Numbered from the stretch's first letter, positions 28,835 to 38,432 are shown. The stretch: DNA of 64,000 nucleotides from Paenibacillus wynnii (GCF_000757885.1 NZ_JQCR01000002.1:248001-312000), one strand, 5' to 3'. Numbers and translations are program-made. The notes: generated by a model from the sequence alone, not told the origin.

Positions 28835-29908
28835 ATGAATCAGGAAACACTGGATTTGTTCAAAACACTAACTGAATTCCCTTCAGCTCCCGGATTCGAG
28901 CGAGAGCTGCGTGCTTATGTTAAAGAGGCTATGACGCCTTACACAGATGAATTCGTACACGATCGCCTTGGAAGTCTATTCGGTGTACTTCGCGGTGAGG
29001 AAAATGGGCCTAAAATTATGGTGGCCGGTCATTTGGACGAGGTCGGCTTCATGGTTACAGGCATCACTGACAAGGGTATGATCCGCTTTACACCGCTTGG
29101 AGGATGGCTTTCATCAGCAGTTGCTTCACAACGGCTTCACATCATAACTCCACAAGGAACACTGACTGGCGTGGTGGGCAGTACTCCTATACACCTTCTA
29201 AGTGATGAGGAACGGAAAAAGACAGTCGACATCTCCAAAATGTTCATCGATATCGGCGCTGACAGCCGTGAAGAGGCTGAAAGCTTTGGAGTCGCTCCCG
29301 GTCAGCAAATTGTCCCGATCTGCCCTTTCACACCGCTTGCCAATCCAAAGAAAATCATGGCCAAGGCTTGGGATAACCGTTATGGTGTAGGACTTGCTAT
29401 TGAGCTGGTAAAAGCGCTGCATGGAAAAAAACTTCCTAACACCATTTATGCTGGAGCTACTGTTCAAGAGGAAGTGGGTCTACGCGGAGCACGAACAGCC
29501 GCAAATCTTTTATCCCCTGATATTTTCTTCGGGCTGGATGCAAGTGCTGCAGCCGATATGTCGGGCGATCGTCAAGCCTTCGGTCATCTGGGCCAAGGCG
29601 CTTTGCTGCGCATTTTTGATCCCACTATGATCACACACCGCGGTTTGATTGAATATGTGCAGGATACAGCGGATACTCATCGAATCAAATACCAGTACTT
29701 TGTTTCCCAAGGGGGAACCGATGCCGGACAAGTGCATGTAAGCGGAATTGGTGTTCCGTCAGCAGTAATCGGAATCTGCTCACGATATATACATACCGCT
29801 ACGTCAATAATCCATAGTGACGACTATGAAGCCGCCAAGGAACTTCTCATTAAGTTGGTTGAAGGTCTGGACCGGACAACGCTGCAGACTATTATTGAAC
29901 GGAGCTAA
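28835..29908 (+). CDS. M42-family metallopeptidase (aminopeptidase)
   Basis: 357 residues. Metal ligands are seen in order: His and Asp in VAGHLDEVG, Asp in AKAWDNRYG, Glu pair in [10 protein letters not shown], Asp in [10 protein letters not shown] and the late His in [14 protein letters not shown]. The family forms tetrahedral cytoplasmic aminopeptidases and is often mislabelled as endoglucanase. AAGGAG precedes the ATG by the usual distance. It stands alone between divergent and convergent neighbours. Confidence 0.93.
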   Translation: MNQETLDLFKTLTEFPSAPGFERELRAYVKEAMTPYTDEFVHDRLGSLFGVLRGEENGPKIMVAGHLDEVGFMVTGITDKGMIRFTPLGGWLSSAVASQRLHIITPQGTLTGVVGSTPIHLLSDEERKKTVDISKMFIDIGADSREEAESFGVAPGQQIVPICPFTPLANPKKIMAKAWDNRYGVGLAIELVKALHGKKLPNTIYAGATVQEEVGLRGARTAANLLSPDIFFGLDASAAADMSGDRQAFGHLGQGALLRIFDPTMITHRGLIEYVQDTADTHRIKYQYFVSQGGTDAGQVHVSGIGVPSAVIGICSRYIHTATSIIHSDDYEAAKELLIKLVEGLDRTTLQTIIERS

Positions 29909-29918
29909 ATACGATGCG

Positions 29919-30106
29919 TTTACTTGCACTTTGTGCAGCTATTTGTAGCAGATCAAACGGTATCTAAGCTTTAATTGTACTTTCTGCAACTATTAGGCAC
30001 AGATAAGACTAATTGAGTGGATATCCCGATATATAAGTGTACAGAGTGCAACTAAAGTAATTTTTTACAATAAAAGCATACTTTTAGTTGCACAACGTAC
30101 ATCTAA
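29919..30106. repeat. Cluster of four TGYAY-N4-TRCAACTA palindromes
   Basis: Cores start at 29925, 29976 and 30038 (plus strand) and one inverted copy spans 30089-30101. The first pair and the last pair are each exactly 51 bp apart; the middle gap is 62 bp. The region is convergent intergenic space between the M42 peptidase and mtlD, with no gene. Confidence 0.6.
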
Positions 30107-30141
30107 GCATAAGGATAATCAGCGATATGGCTGTAAATAAG

Positions 30142-30185
30142 TAAAAAGCCGCAGGGGCTTCATACCACCCCTGCGGCTTTTTTTT
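30142..30185. terminator. Terminator at the end of the mtl operon
   Basis: A strong GC stem GCCGCAGGGG with its complement, flanked by five A on one side and eight T on the other, so it can act in both directions. Confidence 0.85.
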
Positions 30186-30196
30186 ATTGATATTAC

Positions 30197-31345
30197 TTAC
30201 TTCAACTTGTTATATTCCACCATAACAGACTTATGAGTATCATGGTCTGCTGCAAGCCCCGTATACTTCGTAACGGTTGCTTCCACTCCGATGTCGGCTA
30301 TGGATGCTTGAAGCTCAACCGCCTCGGGATCATCCTGCACGTTGAACAAGAGAGCGCCTGCCATTGAACGGGTCAAAGCGGCATAACTCAAGCCTCTTTC
30401 GTGCGCCTCAAGCGCCGGTGATACCAGACGATCGTTCGGAGAAAGCTTGCGAATCGGCGAACGGCCTACGCGTGATACTTCATCCGTCAAAGACGGATTA
30501 CGGAAACGCTCCAGGTTCTTATCGATATACTTGGTGTGCTCAGCTTGATCAAATCCATGTTTGCTTACAAGAACTGCACCCGTTTCCAACAATACTTCTC
30601 TAACCAAAGACGTGAGCTGTTCATCAGCCATAGCCTGCTGGATGGTCTCATATCCCCGCAAGAATCCAAGGTAGGCAGCGGAACAGTGACCGGTGTTTAC
30701 AGTGAATAATTTACGCTCAATATAAGGATCCAGGTTCTCTACATAATGTACGCCTCCAATAGGTGTGTATCCCGAAATCATCTGGGACGAATCGATTACC
30801 CACTCATAGAAAGGCTCTACTACAACCTTAAGTACATCTTCATGCTGCTGCAGCGGAACAATCCGGTCTACTGCGGCATTCGGGAAAGCGATAGAAGCAT
30901 CTGCTTTCGTCCGGGATTCCTCATCCAACTGAGCATACACAAGCTCTTTAAGCTGCGCGCTGCCGCCAATCGCGTTCTCGCAAGCAATTACATGCAGCGG
31001 TGCAGAGGATACAGTCAGACGTTCAGTGATTCCCTTCGCAATGGAACCTGCGATATGTTTCAATATGGATACTCCAACAGCCGTGGTAACGATATCAGCT
31101 TCAGCAATCGCAGCGATTACCTCATCTGCTTGTGTGACACTGCTAAGAGCAGTAACATTAGTTACGGTAACGGTTTCCTGACCTTCACTTGCCAAGGTAA
31201 CCGGATACTCTCCACGCTCTTTAAGTTGTGAGACAAAATTCTCATTTACGTCCACGAAGCATACTTCATAACCTGCCTGTGACAATAAAAGACCGATAAA
31301 CCCTCTCCCGATATTCCCTGCGCCAAAATGTACGGCCTTCTTCAT
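30197..31345 (-). CDS. mtlD: Mannitol-1-phosphate 5-dehydrogenase
   Basis: 382 residues. The NAD-binding motif is HFGAGNIGRGFIG at the very N terminus, and the family Lys/His region NTGHCSAAYLGF lies mid-protein. It oxidises mannitol 1-phosphate to fructose 6-phosphate. It is the last gene of mtlA-mtlR-mtlF-mtlD; the start touches the mtlF stop by one base. Confidence 0.96.
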   Translation of the reverse strand: MKKAVHFGAGNIGRGFIGLLLSQAGYEVCFVDVNENFVSQLKERGEYPVTLASEGQETVTVTNVTALSSVTQADEVIAAIAEADIVTTAVGVSILKHIAGSIAKGITERLTVSSAPLHVIACENAIGGSAQLKELVYAQLDEESRTKADASIAFPNAAVDRIVPLQQHEDVLKVVVEPFYEWVIDSSQMISGYTPIGGVHYVENLDPYIERKLFTVNTGHCSAAYLGFLRGYETIQQAMADEQLTSLVREVLLETGAVLVSKHGFDQAEHTKYIDKNLERFRNPSLTDEVSRVGRSPIRKLSPNDRLVSPALEAHERGLSYAALTRSMAGALLFNVQDDPEAVELQASIADIGVEATVTKYTGLAADHDTHKSVMVEYNKLK

Positions 31346-31779
31346 TATTCAACGCCTCCTTCAAAGATCTCGATGATCGAAGCCGGAGTTGGTGCATTCA
31401 TTACCCGTTCAATCGCATCATCTTCAGTGAATATCATTGCTACATTGGTCAAGACTTCCATATGGGAATCCCCGGCAGCCGCAATACCGATAACGATAAA
31501 TGCCGGCTCATCTCCACCAAAGTCAACACCGTTCGGGAAACGGACAACCGACATCCCTGTTGACTTGATGAATTGCTTCCCATCTTTTGTACCATGGGGA
31601 ATGGCAAGACCTCCGCCCATATAGGTAGAGACAACCTCTTCCCGCTCCAACATTTTAGGAATGTATTCTTCAGTGACATGGCCTGCTTCCACAAGCAATT
31701 TTCCGGCAATAGCGATCGCTTCATATTTATCTTTAGCGTCGGCATTCATAATAATTTTTTTCTCTGACAGTATACTCAT
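31345..31779 (-). CDS. mtlF: Mannitol PTS enzyme IIA component
   Basis: 144 residues. The phosphorylated His 62 is in LAIPHGTKDG. It passes phosphate from HPr to the IIB domain of MtlA and may also act on MtlR. It lies 16 bp after mtlR. Confidence 0.95.
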   Translation of the reverse strand: MSILSEKKIIMNADAKDKYEAIAIAGKLLVEAGHVTEEYIPKMLEREEVVSTYMGGGLAIPHGTKDGKQFIKSTGMSVVRFPNGVDFGGDEPAFIVIGIAAAGDSHMEVLTNVAMIFTEDDAIERVMNAPTPASIIEIFEGGVE

Positions 31780-31795
31780 ATGGTTCCTCTCACTT

Positions 31796-33862
31796 TCACA
31801 TTTTATTTTCGAAAAATCGCAGAAGCTCAGAAGACAGATATCGCTTAATTTCTGCCTCTGTCCTTTCCTCTAGCAATCTTACGAGTTCGGAATTCAGTAG
31901 TAAGGCACTAATTTCACTTAACACCTCAAGACTCTCCTTCGAGAGTTTACGAGGGGCGAGCATAAGCAGGATCACTCTGACCTCTGTATTGCCTTCCAGT
32001 TGAACGGGCTGGCGAAGTCGATATAACGTCAAAGATGACATATGAATATGACTGCTGCGTGTGTGGAACAGCGCTAATCTGGTATCTGGAATAACCTGAC
32101 TCGCCATTCTTTCCCGTTCCAGCAGGCGTTCCAGGAGAATATCAGAATCCCCGATTACACCGCTGCCGTTCAGCGTATCCAACATCTCAGACAGTGTTGC
32201 CGGGAGATTCATACCCCCGTTATCTAAAGAGTAAAATCGAAAGCGATCGATCAGACTTACCATCTCATCCAAAATGCCTTTATGACTTTTCATTCTTTCT
32301 AAAGCCATTTCTTCACGCACTGATTTGTCGGGCTCTTGGAATGTAGATTGCGTTCGTTCCTTAAAGGTTGTGTTCTGGATATAATTAAGCAGCTTATCAA
32401 TCTCTTCTCTAGTAAGCAGAGGACTGATCTTGATATAACGGTCTTTAACCAGCGGAAGATCAATCGTAGAGATAATTAAATCATAATCTTCCTCCCGCAT
32501 ACGGGCGGCTTCATACCAAGATATATTGCCAAGTACCTCAATTTGCGGCATTTCTTTCATAAGCCTTGTTGCCAAAAGCCGGGAAGAACTTAGCCCGCTG
32601 GCACACACGAGTATGGCCCGCACATTACGCCTGAGTTGGTTCAGCCTTTCTACAGATGCACCAAAATGCATGACTAGAAAACCGATCTCTTCATCAGGAA
32701 TTTCCAGATCCAGCTTCAAATCCTCTACAGCAGATCGAACAATATGGAACAAGAATTCATAGTCCTTACGAATAGGTCCTAACAGTGGATTACGTATACG
32801 CGTTCCTTCACGGATGCGTTTCAACGCAGGATCGATATGCTCAAGCAACCCTTCCCGAAGTGAACGATCACTTTGAAAAGGCAAACCTGTCCGTTTCACT
32901 ACATTTTCGGTTAACCTATAGACGATTTCCATCAAAGCGATATCTCCATAAGCAAAATCGGCGGATGAGAAAGAATCCTGCACCCGATCGAATAACCCGG
33001 CAATGTACAAAATCTCCAACTTCGGAAACTCCAAGGACAAAAGCTCTCCTAGCTTATGCACGAATTGCTCGGTTCCTGCGATGTTTCTGTGATCGGACAT
33101 ACGGGAGTAACCCGCTTCTTCAGCGCTATCGATTCCTCTGCCAATCTCAACCCGTCTTACAGTGACAGCGAGACCCAGCAGCAGTTCCATATAGACGATT
33201 TCCGGAAGTTCAACCGTCCATGACCACTCCATATCCCACATGGTATTCTCAACATCCATCAGATTGTTTTTGCCTACCATGGTCAGGAGCATATTGAATA
33301 CCGGGTTGCCCTCCATTTGTGGAGCGTGACCTACCAAATCTGACTGATCAAGATGTTCTGCGGCCAAACGGCAAATCGCTCTGCGTTTATCGATTTCACT
33401 TCCGGTAATTTCAACGCCATAACCTCGTCTGCGAACCAATTGTAAACCAAACTTTTGTACCCAAGGCTCCAACTCATCCAGGTCATAACTTATGGACGCT
33501 ACAGTTACCTTTAAAGAATGTGCCAGTGAGAATAGTTTGACTGGCTCTTCCGCCTCAAGCAGCAAGCATAGCTCATATACTTTGCGGTCCTCGCCGGAAT
33601 ACTCCGCCGTCTTTTCTTCCTGCAAAAATGACCGCAGCTCCGCAAGACCGGCCTCAAGACCTGTCAATTGGATGCCTTTTCCTGATTTTCGACTCAGATT
33701 CAGTCCGAATTCTCCCAAGATACCTTCTAGTTCTTCCATTTCCCGGTGAACCGTTCTAACGCTCACTCCGGTGCTTGCGGCGATTTCGGCGGCTGTGATC
33801 TCTTCGTTTACTCCCAGGAGAAGAAATATGATCTGTCGTTGCCTGGCGGTAATTTTCCTCAT
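31796..33862 (-). CDS. mtlR: Mannitol operon activator MtlR
   Basis: About 688 residues from ATG 33862; a TTG at 33892 would extend it but lies within a hairpin. Order: winged helix-turn-helix at the N terminus (TARQRQIIFLL), a second HTH-like region, two PTS regulation domains (PRD) in about 190-400, an EIIB-like domain (AILVCASGLSSSRLLA, with Cys) and a C-terminal EIIA-like domain with His in LFHTRSSHIH. It activates mtl transcription when PTS phosphorylation signals mannitol and no glucose. It lies inside the operon it controls, in the order also known from Geobacillus. Confidence 0.94.
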   Translation of the reverse strand: MRKITARQRQIIFLLLGVNEEITAAEIAASTGVSVRTVHREMEELEGILGEFGLNLSRKSGKGIQLTGLEAGLAELRSFLQEEKTAEYSGEDRKVYELCLLLEAEEPVKLFSLAHSLKVTVASISYDLDELEPWVQKFGLQLVRRRGYGVEITGSEIDKRRAICRLAAEHLDQSDLVGHAPQMEGNPVFNMLLTMVGKNNLMDVENTMWDMEWSWTVELPEIVYMELLLGLAVTVRRVEIGRGIDSAEEAGYSRMSDHRNIAGTEQFVHKLGELLSLEFPKLEILYIAGLFDRVQDSFSSADFAYGDIALMEIVYRLTENVVKRTGLPFQSDRSLREGLLEHIDPALKRIREGTRIRNPLLGPIRKDYEFLFHIVRSAVEDLKLDLEIPDEEIGFLVMHFGASVERLNQLRRNVRAILVCASGLSSSRLLATRLMKEMPQIEVLGNISWYEAARMREEDYDLIISTIDLPLVKDRYIKISPLLTREEIDKLLNYIQNTTFKERTQSTFQEPDKSVREEMALERMKSHKGILDEMVSLIDRFRFYSLDNGGMNLPATLSEMLDTLNGSGVIGDSDILLERLLERERMASQVIPDTRLALFHTRSSHIHMSSLTLYRLRQPVQLEGNTEVRVILLMLAPRKLSKESLEVLSEISALLLNSELVRLLEERTEAEIKRYLSSELLRFFENKM

Positions 33863-33884
33863 CTCAGGATACCTCGCCTTAAAT

Positions 33885-33917
33885 GGAGACAACGCTGGCT
33901 TTGCGGCCAGCGTCTCC
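33885..33917 (-). promoter_or_regulatory. Hairpin between mtlA and mtlR
   Basis: GGAGAC-AA-CGCTGGC pairs with GCCAGCG-TCTCC. On the operon strand there is no T run after it, so it may stabilise the mtlA message or lower mtlR expression rather than terminate fully. Confidence 0.5.
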
Positions 33918-33983
33918 TTTTATTTACAAAGATCTTGAATTATTATCTCTGTGTGATTGTTAATTATTGCATACCAGCCGTTG

Positions 33984-35423
33984 TTATTTCAAACGCTCCA
34001 CAAGCTCATCATATTTCGGACTCTTCAGGAAATTATCAATTGAAATGTGCTCTGCAGTCGGATTGCTTGCAATGGCACGATCAGTCAACGTCTTTTGTGT
34101 AACTACGATATCGGCATCTGCCGGAATTTCACTGACAGGAGAGTTTACCACAGTAATGTTAATCCCTGCTGTTTGTAATTTCTTTTTCAGAACAGATGCG
34201 CCCATTGCACTGGAGCCCATTCCTGCATCACAAGCGAAGACGATTTTGTTAACTTCTGATTTGTTGCGAACGTTAGCGGATACAGTAGCAGTTGCTGCTG
34301 TTTGAGCTGCAGTACCAGATGCCTTCATGTCTTTCATTTTGGATGCTGCTTCTTCAAGATCCATATCCTCTTCACCAGACTTGCGGGAAGTTTTCAATAG
34401 AACAGAAGCAATCAGGAACGATACAACAGTCGCTGCAATTACACCTGCAAGCATCGGAAGGTATCCGCCTTTTGGTGTCATTGCGAAGTAAGCAAAGATA
34501 CTACCTGGTGATGGGGAAGCTGAGAGTGCTGCTCCAAACATTTGGAAAGTGAAAGTACCTGTAACACCACCACCGATAACTGCCAAGATCAGACGTGGGT
34601 TCATCAAGATGTATGGGAAGTAAATTTCATGAATACCACCAAAGAAATGGATCACGATTGCACCAGGTGCGGATGATTTAGCCGCTCCGCGACCTACCAG
34701 CCAGTAAGCAAGTAGGATACCAAGACCTGGGCCCGGGTTAGATTCCAACATGAACAGAATGGATTTGCCTAATCTTGCAGATTCTTCTGCGGCAATTGGA
34801 CTAAGAATTCCGTGGTTAATTGCATTGTTCAAGAACAATACCTTGGCTGGCTCGATAATAATATTTACGAGCGGGAGCAAATGATTGTCAACTAGGAACT
34901 GTACTCCGTCAGAAAGAATATTGGTAATACCTTCGATAACTGGCCCGATTCCTTTTAAAGCTCCCAATGTCATAAGACCACCGAGAATACCCAACGAGAA
35001 GTTGTTGACCAACATTTCGAATCCAGCTTTGATTTTGCCGTCGACCGCACGGTCAAATTGTTTCAAAACCCAAGCTGCCAAAGGACCAACGATCATAGCC
35101 CCAAGGAACATTGGAATTGTAGAACCGACGATAACACCCATCGTTACTACAGCACCGATAACACCACCGCGTTTGCCGTGAACCATTTGACCCCCTGTAT
35201 AACCGATTAATAGCGGTAACAGGTAAGTGATCATTGGACCTACCAGTGCGGCTAAACTCTCATTTGGCCACCAGCCAGTTGGAATGAATAATGCCGTGAT
35301 TAACCCCCAAGCGATAAAAGCGCCGATATTTGGCATAACCATACCGCTTAGCATACGGCCGAATTGTTGTACTTTTACCCGTGCACCACCGGATGTATTT
35401 TGCTTAGTTGGCGTTGTGGCCAT
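33984..35423 (-). CDS. mtlA: Mannitol PTS enzyme IICB component
   Basis: 479 residues. The IIC membrane domain (about 1-345) contains the family sequence GGIHEIYFPYILMNP. The IIB domain near the C terminus has the phosphorylated Cys 398 in VFACDAGMGSS. It takes up mannitol and phosphorylates it. AAGGGGG precedes the ATG. The IIA part is encoded separately as mtlF. Confidence 0.96.
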   Translation of the reverse strand: MATTPTKQNTSGGARVKVQQFGRMLSGMVMPNIGAFIAWGLITALFIPTGWWPNESLAALVGPMITYLLPLLIGYTGGQMVHGKRGGVIGAVVTMGVIVGSTIPMFLGAMIVGPLAAWVLKQFDRAVDGKIKAGFEMLVNNFSLGILGGLMTLGALKGIGPVIEGITNILSDGVQFLVDNHLLPLVNIIIEPAKVLFLNNAINHGILSPIAAEESARLGKSILFMLESNPGPGLGILLAYWLVGRGAAKSSAPGAIVIHFFGGIHEIYFPYILMNPRLILAVIGGGVTGTFTFQMFGAALSASPSPGSIFAYFAMTPKGGYLPMLAGVIAATVVSFLIASVLLKTSRKSGEEDMDLEEAASKMKDMKASGTAAQTAATATVSANVRNKSEVNKIVFACDAGMGSSAMGASVLKKKLQTAGINITVVNSPVSEIPADADIVVTQKTLTDRAIASNPTAEHISIDNFLKSPKYDELVERLK

Positions 35424-35508
35424 TTGTAATTGCCCCCTTAAATTATTGAATGAAGTAACTTCGTTTTGAGCTTGTTTTTGAAGTCATCTTCTATGTACAC
35501 ATCGTAAA

Positions 35509-35522
35509 TCAAAGCGCTTTCT
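35509..35522 (-). promoter_or_regulatory. Weak cre-like site upstream of mtlA
   Basis: The minus strand reads AGAAAGCGCTTTGA, which matches the CcpA cre consensus at the central CG but differs at two of the fixed outer positions. Carbon repression of mtl operons is common, so it is listed as a candidate only. Confidence 0.35.
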
Positions 35523-35665
35523 TTGTCATCAAATTGAAAACACGGTTTCGTCATGAACGTTGTTGACAACATTTAAGAGTTCCTGCCAAGAGACTATTTT
35601 ACTATTTCCAAAAACAAAGGGAAGCCTGCATTTTACCGCAGAACTTCCGCCATTTCCTTGCTTTT

Positions 35666-35885
<220 letters not shown>

Positions 35886-35903
35886 CTACACCCTCAACAT
35901 ACC

Positions 35904-35936
35904 AAAAAAAGCTACCCGAACTATCGGACAGCTTTC
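35904..35936 (-). terminator. Rho-independent terminator of the aldo/keto reductase gene
   Basis: On the minus strand AAAGCTGTCCGA, loop, TCGGGTAGCTTT, then a T run; 14 bp after the stop codon. Confidence 0.8.
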
Positions 35937-35949
35937 CAAAAATAAGAGC

Positions 35950-36855
35950 TTAAATCATGTCGAGTGGAACCTTCCACGAAGGCATCTGAAAGGCGTCGTC
36001 CAGCCTCCAATGCTCCTCAGCTGTTAATTGCAGTAATCCTGCAGATGCATTTTCAATCACATGCTCACACGAGGAAGCTTTCGGAATCGCCATTACATCA
36101 CCCTCACGAGTCGTCCAAGCAAGTAAAATTTGTAGAGGTGAAGCATTATGTTTCTTTGCTATCTCCTGAACAATCTCATTTTCGACCAAGCCTTTGCGCA
36201 ACGATCCTGCCTGAGCCAAAGGCGAATAGGCCATAATAGGCATTTTACGGCTTCGCTGCCATGGCAGCAGGTCATATTCAATACCGCGTGACCCCAAATG
36301 GTATAACACCTGGTTGGTGACACAATGGGTTCCTCCCGCAATACGGGTTAGTTCCTTCATATCCTCTGTATCGAGATTGGATACGCCCCATCTTGCTATT
36401 TTGCCCTTAGTAACCAAATGCTCCATGCCCTCCACTGTTTCTTCAAGAGGGATATCTCCCCGCCAATGCAGCAGGTAGAGATCCAGATAATCGGTTCCAA
36501 GCCGTTTCAGACTTTCCTCACAGCTGGTCACAATTTTCTCTTGACCCGCATTATGCGGATATACCTTAGAGACCAGGAACACATCCTCACGTATCCCTTT
36601 TATAGCTTCGCCAACCAGTAATTCAGACTTGCCATCCCCATACATCTCGGCAGTATCAATAAGATTCATTCCCAGTTCTACACCTAGCCTAAGAGCAGCA
36701 ATCTCACCTTCCCGATCAGAGGTGGAATCGCCCATAAACCAGGTCCCCTGTCCGATTCTGGGTACTGTAGCTCCATCGGCAAGTGTAATTCTTGATCTAC
36801 GGTTTGCTTGTGCAATCTCAGCTAAGTCTGGTTTTGTACTCTTGTACATATTCAT
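35950..36855 (-). CDS. Aldo/keto reductase
   Basis: 301 residues. The catalytic set is seen as Asp in NLIDTAEMYGDGKSE (with Tyr), Lys in VFLVSKVYP and His in LDLYLLHWRG. The NADP-binding end is AIPKASSCEHVIENA. It is a cytoplasmic NADPH-dependent carbonyl reductase; the substrate is not predictable. It is a single-gene unit with its own terminator. Confidence 0.9.
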   Translation of the reverse strand: MNMYKSTKPDLAEIAQANRRSRITLADGATVPRIGQGTWFMGDSTSDREGEIAALRLGVELGMNLIDTAEMYGDGKSELLVGEAIKGIREDVFLVSKVYPHNAGQEKIVTSCEESLKRLGTDYLDLYLLHWRGDIPLEETVEGMEHLVTKGKIARWGVSNLDTEDMKELTRIAGGTHCVTNQVLYHLGSRGIEYDLLPWQRSRKMPIMAYSPLAQAGSLRKGLVENEIVQEIAKKHNASPLQILLAWTTREGDVMAIPKASSCEHVIENASAGLLQLTAEEHWRLDDAFQMPSWKVPLDMI

Positions 36856-36949
36856 ATTAAAGACCCCTTACCCGAAAGACTGTTTACTAATTATACTTAC
36901 CATGTTCTTTCATTCAAAACATTGTATCCTTGTCCAAATATAAAACGTT

Positions 36950-37264
36950 TTAGTCTACCAACTTTAGCCCCACTGCCGCCCCTAGAATCATTACTATAAA
37001 TAGCACGCGCCGAAAATCCTTAGATTCTCCATACAGAAGCATCCCCAAAACGGCCCCGCCAGAAGCACCTATACCCGTCCATAGCGCATAAGCAGTACTC
37101 ATCGGCAATGTTTTCATCGCCAGTGATAAAAAGAGAAAACTCCCTCCAAAGCCTAAACAAAGCAAACAAATCACTTGCCAACTACGCACCCTGTTCAGCT
37201 TATTCATCATCGCCACCCCAAACATCTCAAACATTCCTGCCACAATCAGTGATAACCATGCCAC
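36950..37264 (-). CDS. ykkD: Guanidinium exporter SMR subunit YkkD
   Basis: 104 residues with four membrane helices. The conserved Glu of helix 1 (MFEMFGVAMMNK) and the segment MSTAYALWTGIGASGG fit the YkkD subunit. Start is GTG 37264 with GAGGGGG eight bases upstream. It forms a heterodimer with the ykkC product. Unusually, 535 bp with nine 51-bp repeats separate it from ykkC although both follow the same riboswitch. Confidence 0.92.
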   Translation of the reverse strand: MAWLSLIVAGMFEMFGVAMMNKLNRVRSWQVICLLCLGFGGSFLFLSLAMKTLPMSTAYALWTGIGASGGAVLGMLLYGESKDFRRVLFIVMILGAAVGLKLVD

Positions 37265-37325
37265 GTTAATTCCCCCTCATCCATGCTAAAAGTAAATTTA
37301 TTTTCTATCCTATAAAAACCCTTTG

Positions 37326-37791
37326 GCTCGCGAGCCGAATTGTTTGCATAAAGTGCAGGATTCCTGCTTCTTTCGGGGCTCACGAGCCGAATTGTTGTAC
37401 AAAGTGCAGGATTTCAGCTGCTTTCGGAGCTCGCGAGCCGAATTGTTGCATAAAGTGCAGGATTCCTGCTTCTTTCGGGGCTCACGAGCCGAATTGTTGC
37501 ATAAAGTGCAGGATTTCAGCTGCTTTCGGAGCTCGCGAGCCGAATTGTTGCATAAAGTGCAGGATTCCTGCTTCTTTCGGGGCTCACGAGCCGAATTGTT
37601 GCATAAAGTGCAGGATTCCTGCTTCTTTCGGGGCTCACGAGCCGAATTGTTGTACAAAGTGCAGGATCCCTGCCACTTTCGCAGGCTCACGAGCCGAATT
37701 GTTGCATAAAATGCAGGATTCCTACTTCTTTCGGGGCTCACGAGCCGAATTGTTGTACAAAGTGCAGGATCCCTGCCACTTTCGCAGGCTC
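37326..37791 (-). repeat. Tandem array of nine 51-bp repeats between ykkC and ykkD
   Basis: Nine direct repeats of 51-52 bp. Each unit contains GAGCCGAATTGTTGCATAAA, AGTGCAGG and a short palindrome such as GCAGGATTCCTGC; some junctions are the palindrome GGCTCGCGAGCC. Two main variants differ at the segment after GCAGGAT (CCTGCTTCTTTCGG or TTCAGCTGCTTTCGG). Since 51 is a multiple of three, both strands show long open frames, which are artefacts. The array starts nine bases after the ykkC stop codon and lies inside the operon. In the reverse complement the core reads TGCACTTTATGCAACAATTC. Confidence 0.95.
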
Positions 37792-37799
37792 GCAGTCCA

Positions 37800-38135
37800 T
37801 TAACTAACCGATTTTTCCATGGTAACCTGTTTTAATCCTACAACTCCTGTAAGCAAAACGAGCACAAGAGCAAGCTTTATCAGATTGAACGGCTTATCAA
37901 AAAGAATAATCTCTGCAAGGAATGTTCCGGCTGTACCCAGCCCTACAAAAACAGAATATACGGTTCCGACAGGAAGCTTCCTCCCGGCCGAAATCAAGAC
38001 ATAGAAGCTTATCAGGATAGCTATAATGGTGACAGCCCATTCCAAAAATGTGGAGGCATGCTTCAGCCCTATGACCCATACGACCTCGAAAAAAGCGGCG
38101 CCAAATACTTTTGCCCAACTCAAATTATTGTTCAT
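37800..38135 (-). CDS. ykkC: Guanidinium exporter SMR subunit YkkC
   Basis: 111 residues from ATG 38135 (GAGGAAAGGG just upstream); the frame continues back into the riboswitch terminator, which is not coding. Four membrane helices, the conserved Glu in FFEVVWVIGLKHA, and LPVGTVYSVFVGLGTAGT closely match B. subtilis YkkC. Together with YkkD it exports guanidinium. The guanidine-I riboswitch lies directly upstream. Confidence 0.94.
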   Translation of the reverse strand: MNNNLSWAKVFGAAFFEVVWVIGLKHASTFLEWAVTIIAILISFYVLISAGRKLPVGTVYSVFVGLGTAGTFLAEIILFDKPFNLIKLALVLVLLTGVVGLKQVTMEKSVS

Positions 38136-38191
38136 ACCCTTTCCTCGTTTGAAATAATAAGTTGCGATACTAATTAGGACCGATTGACAAT

Positions 38192-38330
38192 AAAAAAGCC
38201 CGGAAGGCCATCGTCGCTTGACGATACCTCCCGGGCTTTTATCCCTCCGTGTAGACACGGACGATTCTTATCCGTGCGTTTTCCCTCGGACCAGACCAGC
38301 CGGAATCAGCTGCGGAACCCTAGAAAACCA
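38192..38330 (-). ncRNA. Guanidine-I (ykkC) riboswitch with terminator
   Basis: On the minus strand the hallmark segments appear in order: CTAGGGTTCCG (5' end, near 38321), TGGTCTGGTCCGAG, CACGGAGGGATAAAAGCCCGG. The last is followed by an intrinsic terminator (stem AAGCCCGGGAGGTATCGTC with complement, 38192-38242) ending in six T. Binding of guanidine is known to prevent termination in this class. It controls ykkC and ykkD, the known guanidinium exporters. Confidence 0.93.
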
Positions 38331-38432
38331 AGTAAATCTTTTAAGTTACATCGTATGTTAGCAAATTCAGCGGTTAAAAGCAACCTTATTAGCCTACTAG
38401 ACGGTAGAGCAGAAATCCTTAATATCTTATCA

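Noticed and set aside
37310..37741. Open frames of 128 and 143 codons on both strands with 17-residue repeats
   Set aside because: They are produced by the 51-bp repeat period, which is a multiple of three and free of stops on both strands; no ribosome binding site or protein family fits.
37326..37791. CRISPR array
   Set aside because: Whole 51-bp units repeat without unique spacers, and no cas gene is present. The same holds for 55827-56480.
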